Positions 1 to 7,727 of a DNA stretch of 25,304 nucleotides are shown in pieces. The position numbers were made by a program, and so were the translations under genes. The DNA comes from Flavobacteriales bacterium UBA1531 (GTDB taxonomy: Bacteria; Bacteroidota; Bacteroidia; Flavobacteriales_D; Sanyastnellaceae). Location: positions 6,322 to 31,625 of the forward strand of contig DCPZ01000094.1 in NCBI GenBank assembly GCA_002323795.1, in the 5' to 3' direction. A model generated the notes under the pieces. The model ran no database searches and was not told the DNA's origin. It saw only the letters and a list, made by a program, of their open reading frames with translations. The number at the start of each line of letters is the position of its first letter. Positions within the stretch are counted from its first letter, which is position 1.

Positions 1-1
1 C

Positions 2-655
2 GTGAAGAAGGACGAATACAGGCACAAAGGCCAACGCAGAAAGATGATTGATGAGCTCCGAGCTCTGGGGATTCAAAGTGAAGAGGTGTTGGAGGCAATT
101 GATAGCGTCCCGCGTCACTTTTTCTTGTCCTCAGCATTTGAGCAGTTTGCCTATCAAAATAAAGCGTTTCAGATTGGTTCGGGTCAGACGATTAGCAAGC
201 CGCACACGGTTGCGAAGCAGACTGAATTGCTGAATCTTGAACCGGGCAAAAAGGTGCTGGAAATTGGAACGGGAAGTGGTTACCAATGTGCTGTTTTGTG
301 CGCAATGGGTTACAAGGTTTTTTCCATTGAACGACAGCGAAATCTTTTTGAGAAGGCCAAGCCGCTTCTGGCAAACATGGGATTCAAACCCGATTTGTTT
401 TATGGAGATGGTTATAAGGGCAAAGATGTGTTTGCGCCATTCGACGGCATCATTGTTACATGCGGTGCTCCCGAAGTTCCCGAGGCTTTGTTGATGCAGT
501 TGAAGGTTGGAGGGCGGTTGGTGATTCCGGTAGGAGAAGGAGACACTCAACGCATGTTCACTCTGACGCGCACGAGCCCAGCAGATTTTGAGCGAGAGGA
601 GCACGGTGATTTTGCATTTGTTCCTATGCTTTCCTCACGCGCTCAGGATCAATGA
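2..655 (+). CDS. pcm: Protein-L-isoaspartate O-methyltransferase
   Basis: Repairs damaged proteins in the cytoplasm by methylating L-isoaspartyl residues with S-adenosylmethionine. The 217-residue product has the family length. Seen in the sequence: the PCMT signature GSGQTISKP at residues 59-67, the SAM-binding motif I VLEIGTGSGYQCAV at about 85-98, and an acidic residue after motif II (FSIER, about 107-111). The listed start is a GTG only one base from the window edge; MKKDEYRHKGQRRKM is a plausible N-terminus, but a start further upstream cannot be excluded. It ends two bases before the end of the leftward yciO-like gene, so the two are convergent with no room for a separate terminator. 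Family call is secure; the start is not. Confidence 0.93.
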   Translation: MKKDEYRHKGQRRKMIDELRALGIQSEEVLEAIDSVPRHFFLSSAFEQFAYQNKAFQIGSGQTISKPHTVAKQTELLNLEPGKKVLEIGTGSGYQCAVLCAMGYKVFSIERQRNLFEKAKPLLANMGFKPDLFYGDGYKGKDVFAPFDGIIVTCGAPEVPEALLMQLKVGGRLVIPVGEGDTQRMFTLTRTSPADFEREEHGDFAFVPMLSSRAQDQ

Positions 656-656
656 G

Positions 657-1277
657 TCAAATCAATTCTTCAACGGGCCCCAAGCCTGCACGAATGACAA
701 CCGGTGCCTCTCCAGTGCAGTCTAGAACAGAGGAGGCATCAAGCTTACCATATCCACCGTCGATGACTGCATCCACGCTCTTTCCGAAACGCTCAGCGAT
801 CAATTCAGGGTCGGTTGTGTATTCTTGAATTTCACTTTCGTCACGAACAGAACTCACCACAAGAGGCCGACCTAATTCTTCTACGATAGCACTGAAAATG
901 CGATTGTCTGGAACTCGGATTCCGATGGACTTTCGCTTGCCCATGAACCATTTGGGGACATTGTTATTCGCGGGTACAATGAACGTGTATGGACCAGGGA
1001 ATGCACGTTTCATGGCTTTAAACGTGGCACTGCCCAAGGGCCTTGTGTACAGTGAAAGTTGACTCAAATTAGAGCATCCGATGCTGAATCGAGCGGTTTT
1101 TAATGGGATCTTTTTTAGTAGAGCAATCCGCTCAATTCCCTTTGCAGAACCCAATACACAGGCCATGCTGTAGACTGTATCCGTTGGAACGATGATCACG
1201 GCATCTTTTTCCAGCAAAGCACAGGCTTGTCGAATTTTTCGCTCATCCGGATTTTCCGGGTGAATGCGCAGGAACAT
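657..1277 (-). CDS. yciO: YciO-type Sua5/YrdC domain protein (L-threonylcarbamoyladenylate synthase family)
   Basis: A 206-residue single-domain member of the Sua5/YciO/YrdC family, which binds double-stranded RNA/ATP and in TsaC/Sua5 makes threonylcarbamoyl-AMP for tRNA t6A. Here IIVPTDTVYSMAC (about 28-40) and FPGPYTFIVPA (about 93-103) show the fold. The region IGIRVPDNRI followed by PLVVSSVRDE, and DAVIDGGYGK near residue 165, match the YciO subgroup rather than TsaC: the substrate-site Ser-x-Asn of TsaC (usually TSAN) reads SSVRD, and the KRP lysine/arginine motif reads KIPLK. E. coli YciO is known to be a poor threonylcarbamoyl-AMP synthase, so its role here is open. The ATG overlaps the transaldolase stop by one base (TAATG), implying coupled translation. 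Confidence 0.88.
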   Translation of the reverse strand: MFLRIHPENPDERKIRQACALLEKDAVIIVPTDTVYSMACVLGSAKGIERIALLKKIPLKTARFSIGCSNLSQLSLYTRPLGSATFKAMKRAFPGPYTFIVPANNNVPKWFMGKRKSIGIRVPDNRIFSAIVEELGRPLVVSSVRDESEIQEYTTDPELIAERFGKSVDAVIDGGYGKLDASSVLDCTGEAPVVIRAGLGPVEELI

Positions 1278-1933
1278 TATCCTTTGGCCTTGGCGTGATC
1301 AGCCAAGAATTGAGCCAATCCACTATCGGTTAAGGGATGTTTGAGCAGTCCCTTGATGGCGCTGAGCGGTCCGGTCATGATGTCGGCCCCAATTTCCGCG
1401 CATTCAATGATGTGCATGGTGTGGCGCACACTTGCTGCGAGGATTTCGGTACCATAGTCATAATTGTCGTAAATCACCCGGATCTTCTCAATCAACTGCA
1501 GGCCGTCGCTGCTGATGTCATCCAAGCGTCCCACAAACGGGCTTACATAGCTGGCGCCAGCTTTCGCTGCGAGTAAAGCCTGGCCGGCAGAGAAGATCAA
1601 TGTGCAATTGGTACGAATTCCGTTGTCTGTGAACCAACGAATCGCCCGAATGCCGTCGGCTGTTGCTGGCACTTTTACGACGATGTTGGCATGTAAATCA
1701 GCGAGGATGCGCCCCTCAGAAATCATCCCATCGAAATCAGTCGATATAACTTCTGCGCTTACATCTCCCTCGACAATTTCACAAATGGCCACATAATGTG
1801 ATTTTACGGCAGCATCACCTGAAATACCTTCCTTGGCCATCAGTGATGGGTTCGTGGTCACTCCGTCTAATACTCCGAGGGATTGGGCCTCCCGAATCTG
1901 TTCGAGGTTGGCCGTGTCAATGAAAAATTTCAT
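1277..1933 (-). CDS. Transaldolase / fructose-6-phosphate aldolase-like
   Basis: Compact 218-residue TIM-barrel transaldolase of the short FSA/TalC subfamily, acting in the non-oxidative pentose phosphate pathway or as a fructose-6-phosphate aldolase. Signatures seen: MKFFIDTANLEQIREA at the N-terminus, DGVTTNPSLMAKEG (about 23-36, the transaldolase signature 1), and IVVKVPAT (about 84-91) whose lysine (K87) is the expected Schiff-base residue. Whether it acts as true transaldolase or as FSA cannot be read from sequence by eye; most Bacteroidota copies are annotated as transaldolase. It is first in a two-gene leftward unit with yciO (one-base overlap) and diverges from the DksA-type gene. A weak TAnnTTTG-like box (TAATTTCG, 1945 to 1938 on the minus strand) lies just before its ATG. 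Confidence 0.93.
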   Translation of the reverse strand: MKFFIDTANLEQIREAQSLGVLDGVTTNPSLMAKEGISGDAAVKSHYVAICEIVEGDVSAEVISTDFDGMISEGRILADLHANIVVKVPATADGIRAIRWFTDNGIRTNCTLIFSAGQALLAAKAGASYVSPFVGRLDDISSDGLQLIEKIRVIYDNYDYGTEILAASVRHTMHIIECAEIGADIMTGPLSAIKGLLKHPLTDSGLAQFLADHAKAKG

Positions 1934-2000
1934 GATGCGAAATTAGGGATTTGAATTGTTTTGCTCGGCTCATGCTCATCCGTATCTTGAAGGAAAATTG

Positions 2001-2348
2001 ATGGAAATGTCAAATTGGAGCACTGAAGAAATCGCACAATTCAAATTAAAAGTGCTACAAAAAATGGCTCAGTTGGAAGAACGGATCACCGAATACCGAG
2101 AATTGACCAAGCCCATTCCTCCCGAAAATGCCATCGGACGCGTCAGCCGAATGGATGCGATCAACAACAGGAGCGTCAACCAGGCCGCACTTCGACAGGT
2201 TGAAAAGCAGCACAAAAATCTCTTACGTGCGTTGGATCGCCTCAAGGAGGATCGGTTTGGTTTGTGTCATCATTGTGGTGACCGCATTCCAATGGGACGA
2301 ATTCTGCTGATGCCTGGCGCTACGAATTGTGTGCAATGTGCGGATTGA
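2001..2348 (+). CDS. DksA/TraR-type C4 zinc finger protein
   Basis: A 115-residue protein with an N-terminal helical region (about 5-85) rich in Lys/Glu/Gln, likely coiled-coil, and a C-terminal zinc finger: LCHHCG near residue 91 and CVQC at the end, i.e. two Cys-x2-Cys pairs as in DksA/TraR. DksA-type proteins enter the RNA polymerase secondary channel and adjust rRNA and stress promoters, often with ppGpp. The frame is open from 1956, but the ATG at 2001 is chosen because an AAGGA ribosome-binding site ends seven bases before it and the extension upstream does not look like protein. Shorter than E. coli DksA (151 aa), typical for Bacteroidota members, which are usually annotated TraR/DksA family. 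Diverges from transaldolase across 67 bases. Confidence 0.87.
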   Translation: MEMSNWSTEEIAQFKLKVLQKMAQLEERITEYRELTKPIPPENAIGRVSRMDAINNRSVNQAALRQVEKQHKNLLRALDRLKEDRFGLCHHCGDRIPMGRILLMPGATNCVQCAD

Positions 2349-2349
2349 G

Positions 2350-2376
2350 AACAATTGTGTACAACTCGTTTTTTTT
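2350..2376 (+). terminator. Possible weak terminator after the DksA-type gene
   Basis: Just downstream of the stop codon an AT-rich imperfect inverted repeat (ACAATTGTGTACAA) is followed by a run of eight T (2369-2376). The stem is weak, so termination is plausible but unproven; the T run is the strongest part. Confidence 0.35.
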
Positions 2377-2444
2377 GTTTGAAACCTGAGATACGAAGCA
2401 TGGAATCTGCTCGTTAAGAATGATGCTTCCCGTTGATGAAACGT

Positions 2445-2452
2445 TAATTTTG
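2445..2452 (+). promoter_or_regulatory. Bacteroidota -7 promoter box TAATTTTG
   Basis: Exact match to the Bacteroidota sigma-A -7 consensus TAnnTTTG in the only gap ahead of the lipoprotein/sugar-transferase pair. Transcription would begin near 2459, giving an untranslated leader of roughly 34 bases before the TTG proposed as the start. No TTG -33 element was found at the right distance, so this rests on one box. Confidence 0.45.
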
Positions 2453-2492
2453 CAATCATCTGTCCGTTTTTCTTCTTTTCATTTCCGCCTTT

Positions 2493-3368
2493 TTGCCACT
2501 CCACCCATCCATTTCCATCGGCGTTACGGCTTTTATTTTGATCGTTTTCTGTCCAGGATGCATCAATTCTTGGGATGGTGAGCCGTTTGTTTTACACGTT
2601 GAGTCCATGACGATTTCCGCGGACGAGACCGAGGGCACCTCATCGAGTCGTATCGAAGAAGTTTGGGTGTATTCTTCTACAGATGTTTTGGGAGCTTTTC
2701 CGCTTCCAGCGGACATTCCGCTCTCTCCAGATGCGCTCGGATCGAATCCTGAATTGATGTTGTCAGCAGGTATTCGAGCCAATGCGATATCGTCAACCCG
2801 TCAGCCTTATCCTTTTTACGACGCATACAGCTACTTACCGAATATTGAGTTTGGAGGAAGGGATACGTTGAATCTGGTGCTGGGCTACACTGACTTGGCT
2901 CAGGTAATTGTCGCTGAAGACTTCGAAACATCCAATCGATTTGAGGAGTCTTCGACGAGTACAGCAACGATTGGACGGACAGAAGATCCCAATTGGGTGC
3001 TCGAAGGCAATGCCAGTGGTCTGATTCATCTCACATCGACGGAAGCTGTTTTGACCTCCAATACCAATGAGCAGCAATTTAACCTTACCACGTCGGGACC
3101 TGTTTGGCTGGAGTTGGATTATGCATGCAATCAACCCTTTTGGTTGGGTCTAAAGGTGGCGAACTCTGAAACCGCTCAACGCTATCCCATCCTCCTTTTG
3201 AAGTCAACAGAGTTGAATCCCAATAAAATTTACTTGGACCTGGGACCTATGGTGCGAAGCACTCCAGATGCCACTTACTATGAAATAATGTTGGATGCCA
3301 TTTATGATGGCTCTCAGGACACGACTACGGTGATTGTCGATAATTTTAAGTTGGTACGCTATCCATGA
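2493..3368 (+). CDS. Predicted secreted lipoprotein of unknown function
   Basis: A 291-residue protein whose function I do not recognise. The N-terminus (SIGVTAFILIVFCPGC) is a hydrophobic stretch ending in a cysteine at residue 23, consistent with lipoprotein export, although it lacks the usual positively charged start. The rest is Ser/Thr/Asp-rich and beta-predicted. Residues about 55-115 (EEVWVYSSTDVLGAFPLP ... ISSTRQPYPFY) recall lipoproteins common in Flavobacteriales that have a short beta-domain followed by a jelly-roll-like C-terminus (about 140-290). No ATG precedes the signal sequence in this frame after the stop at 2445; TTG 2493 is the best start, with CTG 2460 as an alternative. 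Its stop overlaps the sugar transferase start (ATGA at 3365-3368), tying it to exopolysaccharide work, perhaps as an envelope partner; that is inference. Confidence 0.75.
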   Translation: MPLHPSISIGVTAFILIVFCPGCINSWDGEPFVLHVESMTISADETEGTSSSRIEEVWVYSSTDVLGAFPLPADIPLSPDALGSNPELMLSAGIRANAISSTRQPYPFYDAYSYLPNIEFGGRDTLNLVLGYTDLAQVIVAEDFETSNRFEESSTSTATIGRTEDPNWVLEGNASGLIHLTSTEAVLTSNTNEQQFNLTTSGPVWLELDYACNQPFWLGLKVANSETAQRYPILLLKSTELNPNKIYLDLGPMVRSTPDATYYEIMLDAIYDGSQDTTTVIVDNFKLVRYP

Positions 3369-4777
3369 ACAAACGTTTGCTGACAGCGGCTTATGTGATT
3401 TCAGACTGGCTGTCTGCGGCGATTTCGTGGTCGGTGCTTTATGTCTTTCGAAAGGTCGTAATTGAGGAAATCGGTCCCCCAGATTGGTCTGCTACGCTGG
3501 CTGACCGTCAATATTTGTTGGGGTTGGCAATCATTCCGATGTTCTGGTTGATTTTGCATGGCATGGCGGGGATGTTTTCAAAGCCGCTCAAACGTCACCG
3601 TATTTTGGAGGTGGGCCAAGTGACATGGACGACTGCACTGGGTGTGTTGGTCATTTTCTTTGGATTGTTGCTCGATGACAACATTCAGAGCTACCGCCAG
3701 TACTACGCATCGTTGAGTGCTCTGACGGCCAGTCATTGGACGTTGACATTGTTAGGGCGCTTGGTGATTACGACAAGAACGGTGAAGAAAATCCACACTG
3801 GGAAATGGAGTTTTCCAACGCTTATTATTGGCGGTAACGATCGCGCAGTGCGCATGTACGAGGAGATCACGGGATTGCAAAAAAATGCAGGATATCAGTT
3901 TCTTGGATTCATTCAAGTAAATGGTGTGGATACGTCATTGGATCGATATTTGCCAAACTGGGGCAAGGTGACCGAGATCCAGCATGTGATTTCAGAGCAT
4001 GGGATTGAAGAGGTTATCATTGCAATCGGAGGAGGGGATCGTGACAACCTCGAAGCAATTTTAAATGCCCTCGAAGGAACGCTCGTTGAAGTCCGGATTA
4101 TCCCTGACATTTACGACATCCTCAGCGGTTCGGTTCGGATGTCGAGTATTTACGGCGCTCCCTTGATTGAAATTGATCGAGAAATCATGCCGCAGTGGCA
4201 ACGTTCGATCAAGCGTTTGCTGGATTGGACGGTGAGTATTTTCGCTTTGATCGTTCTCAGTCCTCTTTTTGCGATTATTGCCGTGCTGGTCAAGTCGACG
4301 AGCACGGGGCCGGTGTTTTATCTGCAGGAACGAATCGGAAGGCACGGCAAACCATTCCAAATCATCAAGTTCAGGACAATGTTTTTGGATGCAGAAGCAC
4401 AAGGGCCTCAATTGAGTCGTGATGATGATCCACGAATTACGCGCATTGGCCGATTTTTACGTAAATCTCGATTGGATGAATTTCCTCAGTTTTTGAATGT
4501 TCTGCTCGGAGACATGTCCTTAGTCGGACCTCGACCAGAACGCGCTCACTTCATTGCCCGAATTATGGAGCGTGCACCGCACTACCATCATCTTCAGAAA
4601 GTACGTCCGGGCATCACTTCTTGGGGCCAGGTGAAATACGGATATGCGGAGAATGTTGGAGAGATGGTGCAGCGCCTCAGGTTTGATCTCATTTACATTG
4701 AGAATATGAGCATCGCATTGGATATAAAGATACTATTCTATACGGTGTTAACGGTCTTAAAGGGACGCGGAAAGTAG
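3365..4777 (+). CDS. Polyprenyl-phosphate sugar-1-phosphate transferase (exopolysaccharide initiation)
   Basis: Integral membrane enzyme of the WbaP/WcaJ type that moves a sugar-1-phosphate from a nucleotide sugar to undecaprenyl phosphate, the first step of exopolysaccharide or capsule repeat synthesis. The 470-residue protein has the usual order: several N-terminal membrane segments (within 8-135), a Rossmann-like CoA-binding-type domain (about 150-250, TLIIGGNDRAVRMY), a membrane re-entrant hairpin (about 285-310), and the bacterial sugar transferase domain to the C-terminus. Catalytic-region motifs are visible: KFRTMF (335-340), LDEFPQ with the Asp-Glu pair (370-375), LVGPRPE (386-392) and RPGITSWGQV (414-423). 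The sugar is not predictable. It shares an ATGA overlap with the preceding lipoprotein, and no glycosyltransferase or flippase genes follow, so the rest of the pathway lies elsewhere. Confidence 0.92.
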   Translation: MNKRLLTAAYVISDWLSAAISWSVLYVFRKVVIEEIGPPDWSATLADRQYLLGLAIIPMFWLILHGMAGMFSKPLKRHRILEVGQVTWTTALGVLVIFFGLLLDDNIQSYRQYYASLSALTASHWTLTLLGRLVITTRTVKKIHTGKWSFPTLIIGGNDRAVRMYEEITGLQKNAGYQFLGFIQVNGVDTSLDRYLPNWGKVTEIQHVISEHGIEEVIIAIGGGDRDNLEAILNALEGTLVEVRIIPDIYDILSGSVRMSSIYGAPLIEIDREIMPQWQRSIKRLLDWTVSIFALIVLSPLFAIIAVLVKSTSTGPVFYLQERIGRHGKPFQIIKFRTMFLDAEAQGPQLSRDDDPRITRIGRFLRKSRLDEFPQFLNVLLGDMSLVGPRPERAHFIARIMERAPHYHHLQKVRPGITSWGQVKYGYAENVGEMVQRLRFDLIYIENMSIALDIKILFYTVLTVLKGRGK

Positions 4778-4872
4778 ATTTGTCGGCTTCGTAAATAATT
4801 TGAGCGATATTTACAGGGATGAAAGAGGTGTGGTCATCTTCCCTGTTGATAGCGAGCTGTAGGAGAGGCGCA

Positions 4873-6000
4873 ATGCGTCTTTTGCTGTCCTGCATCACAC
4901 TTGTTGCATTCTTTCACGTTGCCATTGAATTCAGATCGCAAGGCACGGATTTGAAGCATGCTCAGTCTAAGGTTTGGCAACGATCACATGCTTTGATGAT
5001 AGAGAACATAGGTTTCTATTTGGATGGAGCTGTTGCGGTGGATATGGAATTGGGCCAAGTAGGTTGGAAATCTTCTGAGGCTGCAGTATTGCGCAGGATA
5101 GAACGCATTGTTCAAGAGGTAGCTAGTCTGCAATCACTTCCATCTCCTTGGATTAAGGGTGGGTTTTCAAGCGAAGTAAAGTCGTTAATTGAACGTGTTT
5201 CGTCTCTTGATTATCATGACCTCCGCCGCTGGAGAATGGCTGAGAACTTATCCGATGAGGAGCAATGGTATGTGCTCGTTCAGAGTGGTCTAGACGAACT
5301 TAAAATGCAGTTGGCGATGGAATTGAATTATCGCGTCAACGCTGCCTTATTCGCTTCACTGAAAGATGCATTGGTTGTTGATGAAGCGCAGGATGAAGGA
5401 AGCCCATATTTGGATTGGTTGGATGTGGATGTGAATGCTCCGTTGCCCGCACTTGAGTTGGAACTTTCTGCCATCACTTCGGGCGCGCTGTCTGAAGAAG
5501 ATCGCAGCATTTGGCCCAGCACGGAAACACCAGAGTTGGCTTATTGGATGGAACGCATCGTTTTCCTTCTCGAAAACCAAGAGACGCGCATTATGGATTT
5601 GGAATCGTCCACTGTTCTTTCGAGGTCCCAGCCGGTTCTCATGCCCATTTCATCCGATGCATCGCTGCGACAACTGAGTCTACCTCAGTCGGTCGACATT
5701 TCCTTTTCAACGGGGTCTTCTGCGATGTCATTGAATGCTCAACTTCAATTGAATGAAGTGATGGAATTGCTGTGTCGTCACCCTCAAATCCGGGTGGTTT
5801 GCACCGGCCATGCTGATCTTTCCGGTGGCCGATCGCACAATCATTCCTTGTCCAAAAGCAGGGCAAAGACTGTGCGCAATTATATACTCCAGAGTGGTTT
5901 GGATGGACAACGGGTGCTCTTGAATTATTTTGGTGAAGAGCGCAGTCGTTCCATGACTGGATCAGATCGTCGGGTGGAGATTCGCTTTTATGTGGAATGA
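4873..6000 (+). CDS. OmpA-domain envelope protein
   Basis: A 375-residue exported protein. Residues 1-20 form a hydrophobic signal or membrane anchor. The middle (about 25-260) is helical with no domain I recognise. The C-terminal 105 residues are an OmpA/MotB-type peptidoglycan-binding domain: ISFSTGSS (276-283), TGHADLSGG (311-319), and N323-x2-LS-x2-R330-A, which retains the Asp and Arg that grip diaminopimelate in OmpA. It probably tethers an envelope structure to the cell wall. The frame is open from an ATG at 4819, but ATG 4873 is chosen because TAGGAGAGG sits six bases before it and starts the hydrophobic segment at once. The N-terminus without a clear cleavage site suggests a MotB-like inner-membrane anchor as an alternative to secretion. 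Confidence 0.82.
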   Translation: MRLLLSCITLVAFFHVAIEFRSQGTDLKHAQSKVWQRSHALMIENIGFYLDGAVAVDMELGQVGWKSSEAAVLRRIERIVQEVASLQSLPSPWIKGGFSSEVKSLIERVSSLDYHDLRRWRMAENLSDEEQWYVLVQSGLDELKMQLAMELNYRVNAALFASLKDALVVDEAQDEGSPYLDWLDVDVNAPLPALELELSAITSGALSEEDRSIWPSTETPELAYWMERIVFLLENQETRIMDLESSTVLSRSQPVLMPISSDASLRQLSLPQSVDISFSTGSSAMSLNAQLQLNEVMELLCRHPQIRVVCTGHADLSGGRSHNHSLSKSRAKTVRNYILQSGLDGQRVLLNYFGEERSRSMTGSDRRVEIRFYVE

Positions 6001-6039
6001 CGCATACTGTGTGCCATCTTTGCAACAGATTCAAGCACC

Positions 6040-6663
6040 ATGAAGATCATTTGTATCGGTCGTAATTACGCTGGTCACGTCAAGGAGTTAGGAAACACGA
6101 TTCCAAAGGAACCCCTGTTTTTCCTCAAGCCAGACAGTGCGGTTTTGGCTCATCGTCATCCGTTTTACATCCCCAATTGGACAAAAGAAGTGCATCACGA
6201 AGTGGAGTTGTTGGTGCGAATTTGTCGAAACGGAAAGGCGGTTCAATCTGAGTTTTCTCCGCGCTATTACGATGCCATTTCCTTGGGTATTGACTTCACA
6301 GCGCGAGACATACAATCGCAAGCGAAGGAGAACGGACACCCATGGGAAAAAGCGAAGGCATTTGATGGTTCGGCCGTCATTAGCAAGAAATGGTATCCTC
6401 TGGATTCTTTCGATCAAGATTGGGAGTCCTTGTCATTTCACCTCGAAAAAAATGGTGAGCGTGTTCAGTCAGGTTCGGCTCTTGAGATGATTCACCACGT
6501 GGATTCTCTCATTGCATGTGTTTCGAAATACATGACGCTAAAAATGGGCGATGTCATTTTCACGGGCACGCCCGCTGGTGTAGGTAAAGTGAGCGGCGGT
6601 GATGTACTGGAGGGATTTCTCAATGAGGAATCCATGTTTCGTGTCAATGTTCATGGCGAATGA
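6040..6663 (+). CDS. Fumarylacetoacetate hydrolase family protein (FAHD1-like)
   Basis: A 207-residue single-domain FAH-family enzyme. Family members are metal-dependent hydrolases, decarboxylases (oxaloacetate, acylpyruvate) or isomerases in the breakdown of aromatic and keto acids. Metal ligands expected from FAHD1 are visible: VHHEVELLV (51-59, Glu54 and Glu56) and IDFTARD (84-90, Asp85), with KAFDGSAV (106-113) and GTPAGVG toward the C-terminus completing the active site. The N-terminus MKIICIGRNYAGH is typical of the short bacterial form, so the ATG is secure. It overlaps the shikimate kinase start by four bases (ATGA), so the two are co-translated. The exact substrate is uncertain; acylpyruvase or oxaloacetate decarboxylase is the usual guess. 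Confidence 0.9.
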   Translation: MKIICIGRNYAGHVKELGNTIPKEPLFFLKPDSAVLAHRHPFYIPNWTKEVHHEVELLVRICRNGKAVQSEFSPRYYDAISLGIDFTARDIQSQAKENGHPWEKAKAFDGSAVISKKWYPLDSFDQDWESLSFHLEKNGERVQSGSALEMIHHVDSLIACVSKYMTLKMGDVIFTGTPAGVGKVSGGDVLEGFLNEESMFRVNVHGE

Positions 6664-7181
6664 GACCGGTTCTTTTTTTCATTGGATACATGGGAGCAGG
6701 GAAGTCCTATGCGGCGCGTGAAATGGCATCAAGAGGGGGGTGGAAAATTCGAGATCTAGACGAGGCGATTGAACACAGCACAGGTCGAACAATCGATGCA
6801 ATCTTCAGGGAAGATGGAGAAGCGACGTTCCGAAAGATGGAAATGGAAGTGCTCAACTGGTTGATCACCGATACAGAAGTTCAAATCATTGCTTGCGGTG
6901 GAGGAACACCGTGCATACCAGGTGCTTTGGACTGGATGAAATCAAGGGGACATGTGGTGCATTTAAATCCACCGTTTGATGTCATTGAAAGCCGTTTGAA
7001 ATCAGCGACCGAGAAATCTCGGCGTCCAATGCTGAACGACGTCCATGGAAAGTCGAAGTCGGATGCCAATGTGATGGCTCATTGGGAATTGAGAAAATCC
7101 TGTTATGCTCGAGCGGATGAACAAATTAGCGGGGTACCTGATGCCTCTGATTTTTTGCGATGGGAGCGGGCTCTGCTTTGA
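6660..7181 (+). CDS. aroK: Shikimate kinase
   Basis: Phosphorylates shikimate to shikimate-3-phosphate in the chorismate pathway for aromatic amino acids. The 173-residue product has the family length. Seen: Walker A GYMGAGKS (9-16), the shikimate-binding Asp in RDLDEAIE (31-38), Arg58 in FRKME, the GGGTP segment (80-84), the lid arginine in SRRPML (120-125) and a C-terminal Arg in ELRKSCYARAD (143-153). All substrate-binding positions expected for AroK/AroL are present. The start overlaps the stop of the FAH-family gene by ATGA. The other shikimate gene in this window, aroQ, lies 4.4 kb downstream on the same strand, separated by four genes, so the pathway is scattered. A hairpin follows the stop codon. 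Confidence 0.95.
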   Translation: MRPVLFFIGYMGAGKSYAAREMASRGGWKIRDLDEAIEHSTGRTIDAIFREDGEATFRKMEMEVLNWLITDTEVQIIACGGGTPCIPGALDWMKSRGHVVHLNPPFDVIESRLKSATEKSRRPMLNDVHGKSKSDANVMAHWELRKSCYARADEQISGVPDASDFLRWERALL

Positions 7182-7210
7182 ATCAGAGTTTTATGTTGCC
7201 TGATTCTTTT
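7180..7210 (+). terminator. Terminator-like hairpin after aroK
   Basis: GAATCAG (7180-7186) pairs with CTGATTC (7200-7206), giving a perfect 7-bp stem with a 13-base loop, followed by TTTT. It overlaps the aroK stop codon and stands between two convergent genes. The large loop makes it weak. Confidence 0.45.
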
Positions 7211-7214
7211 GCGC

Positions 7215-7727
7215 TCAGTCGGTGAGCACAGTTTGATCTTTTTCGCTCCAAGTATTGCCTATGGTGACCTCAATGTGTTCTTTCAGGTTGGTGCTCAGGC
7301 TGAGACCGCAGAAGTCAGCTCGGATGGGAAATGATCGGTGGATGCGGTCGACCAGGACGGCGGTAGCCACCCGTGTTGGGCCCGCGCTAAGAATATGGTG
7401 CACAGCATGCATCAAGGTTTTCCCCGAATTGAGTACGTCGTCCACGATCACCACTGCTGCGCTCGATAGTTGGTTGAGGTCTGTGCTCAGTACAATGGGG
7501 TGATCCAAAGGTGACGACTTTTTCATTTTCAACGTGCTCATTTCGATTTGAGCATCTGAAATAGAGCGCAAGGCGCTGCCAATTCGATTGCCGACGGGTT
7601 CACCATTGCCTGCGATGCAAATCAAATGAATCGTCTTTGTGTCAATGAATTCCTCTGCGATTTGTCGGGCGATGCGCTGAATTTTCCGTTCAATTTGCTC
7701 GGATTCAAGAATGCGTGTAGAAGTCAT
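7215..7727 (-). CDS. PyrR-like phosphoribosyltransferase domain protein
   Basis: A 170-residue type I phosphoribosyltransferase. The PRPP-binding loop VIVDDVLNSGKTL (93-105) is intact, with two acidic residues followed by the small Ser-Gly-Lys loop, and the flexible-loop region and hood are present (IHLICIAGNG 33-42). It resembles the PyrR/uracil or hypoxanthine phosphoribosyltransferase branch; C-terminal residues 123-160 (AVLVDRIHRSFPIRADFCG) recall PyrR (DRGHRELPIRADFVG). PyrR regulates pyrimidine synthesis and has weak uracil phosphoribosyltransferase activity, but no pyrimidine genes or attenuator are nearby, so only the domain is asserted. It overlaps the preceding RlmD-like gene by four bases (7724-7727), so it is second in a leftward pair, and converges on aroK. 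Confidence 0.87.
   Translation of the reverse strand: MTSTRILESEQIERKIQRIARQIAEEFIDTKTIHLICIAGNGEPVGNRIGSALRSISDAQIEMSTLKMKKSSPLDHPIVLSTDLNQLSSAAVVIVDDVLNSGKTLMHAVHHILSAGPTRVATAVLVDRIHRSFPIRADFCGLSLSTNLKEHIEVTIGNTWSEKDQTVLTD

Noticed and set aside
131..604. A 157-codon minus-strand open frame
   Set aside because: Antisense to the well-supported pcm gene and without any protein-like features.
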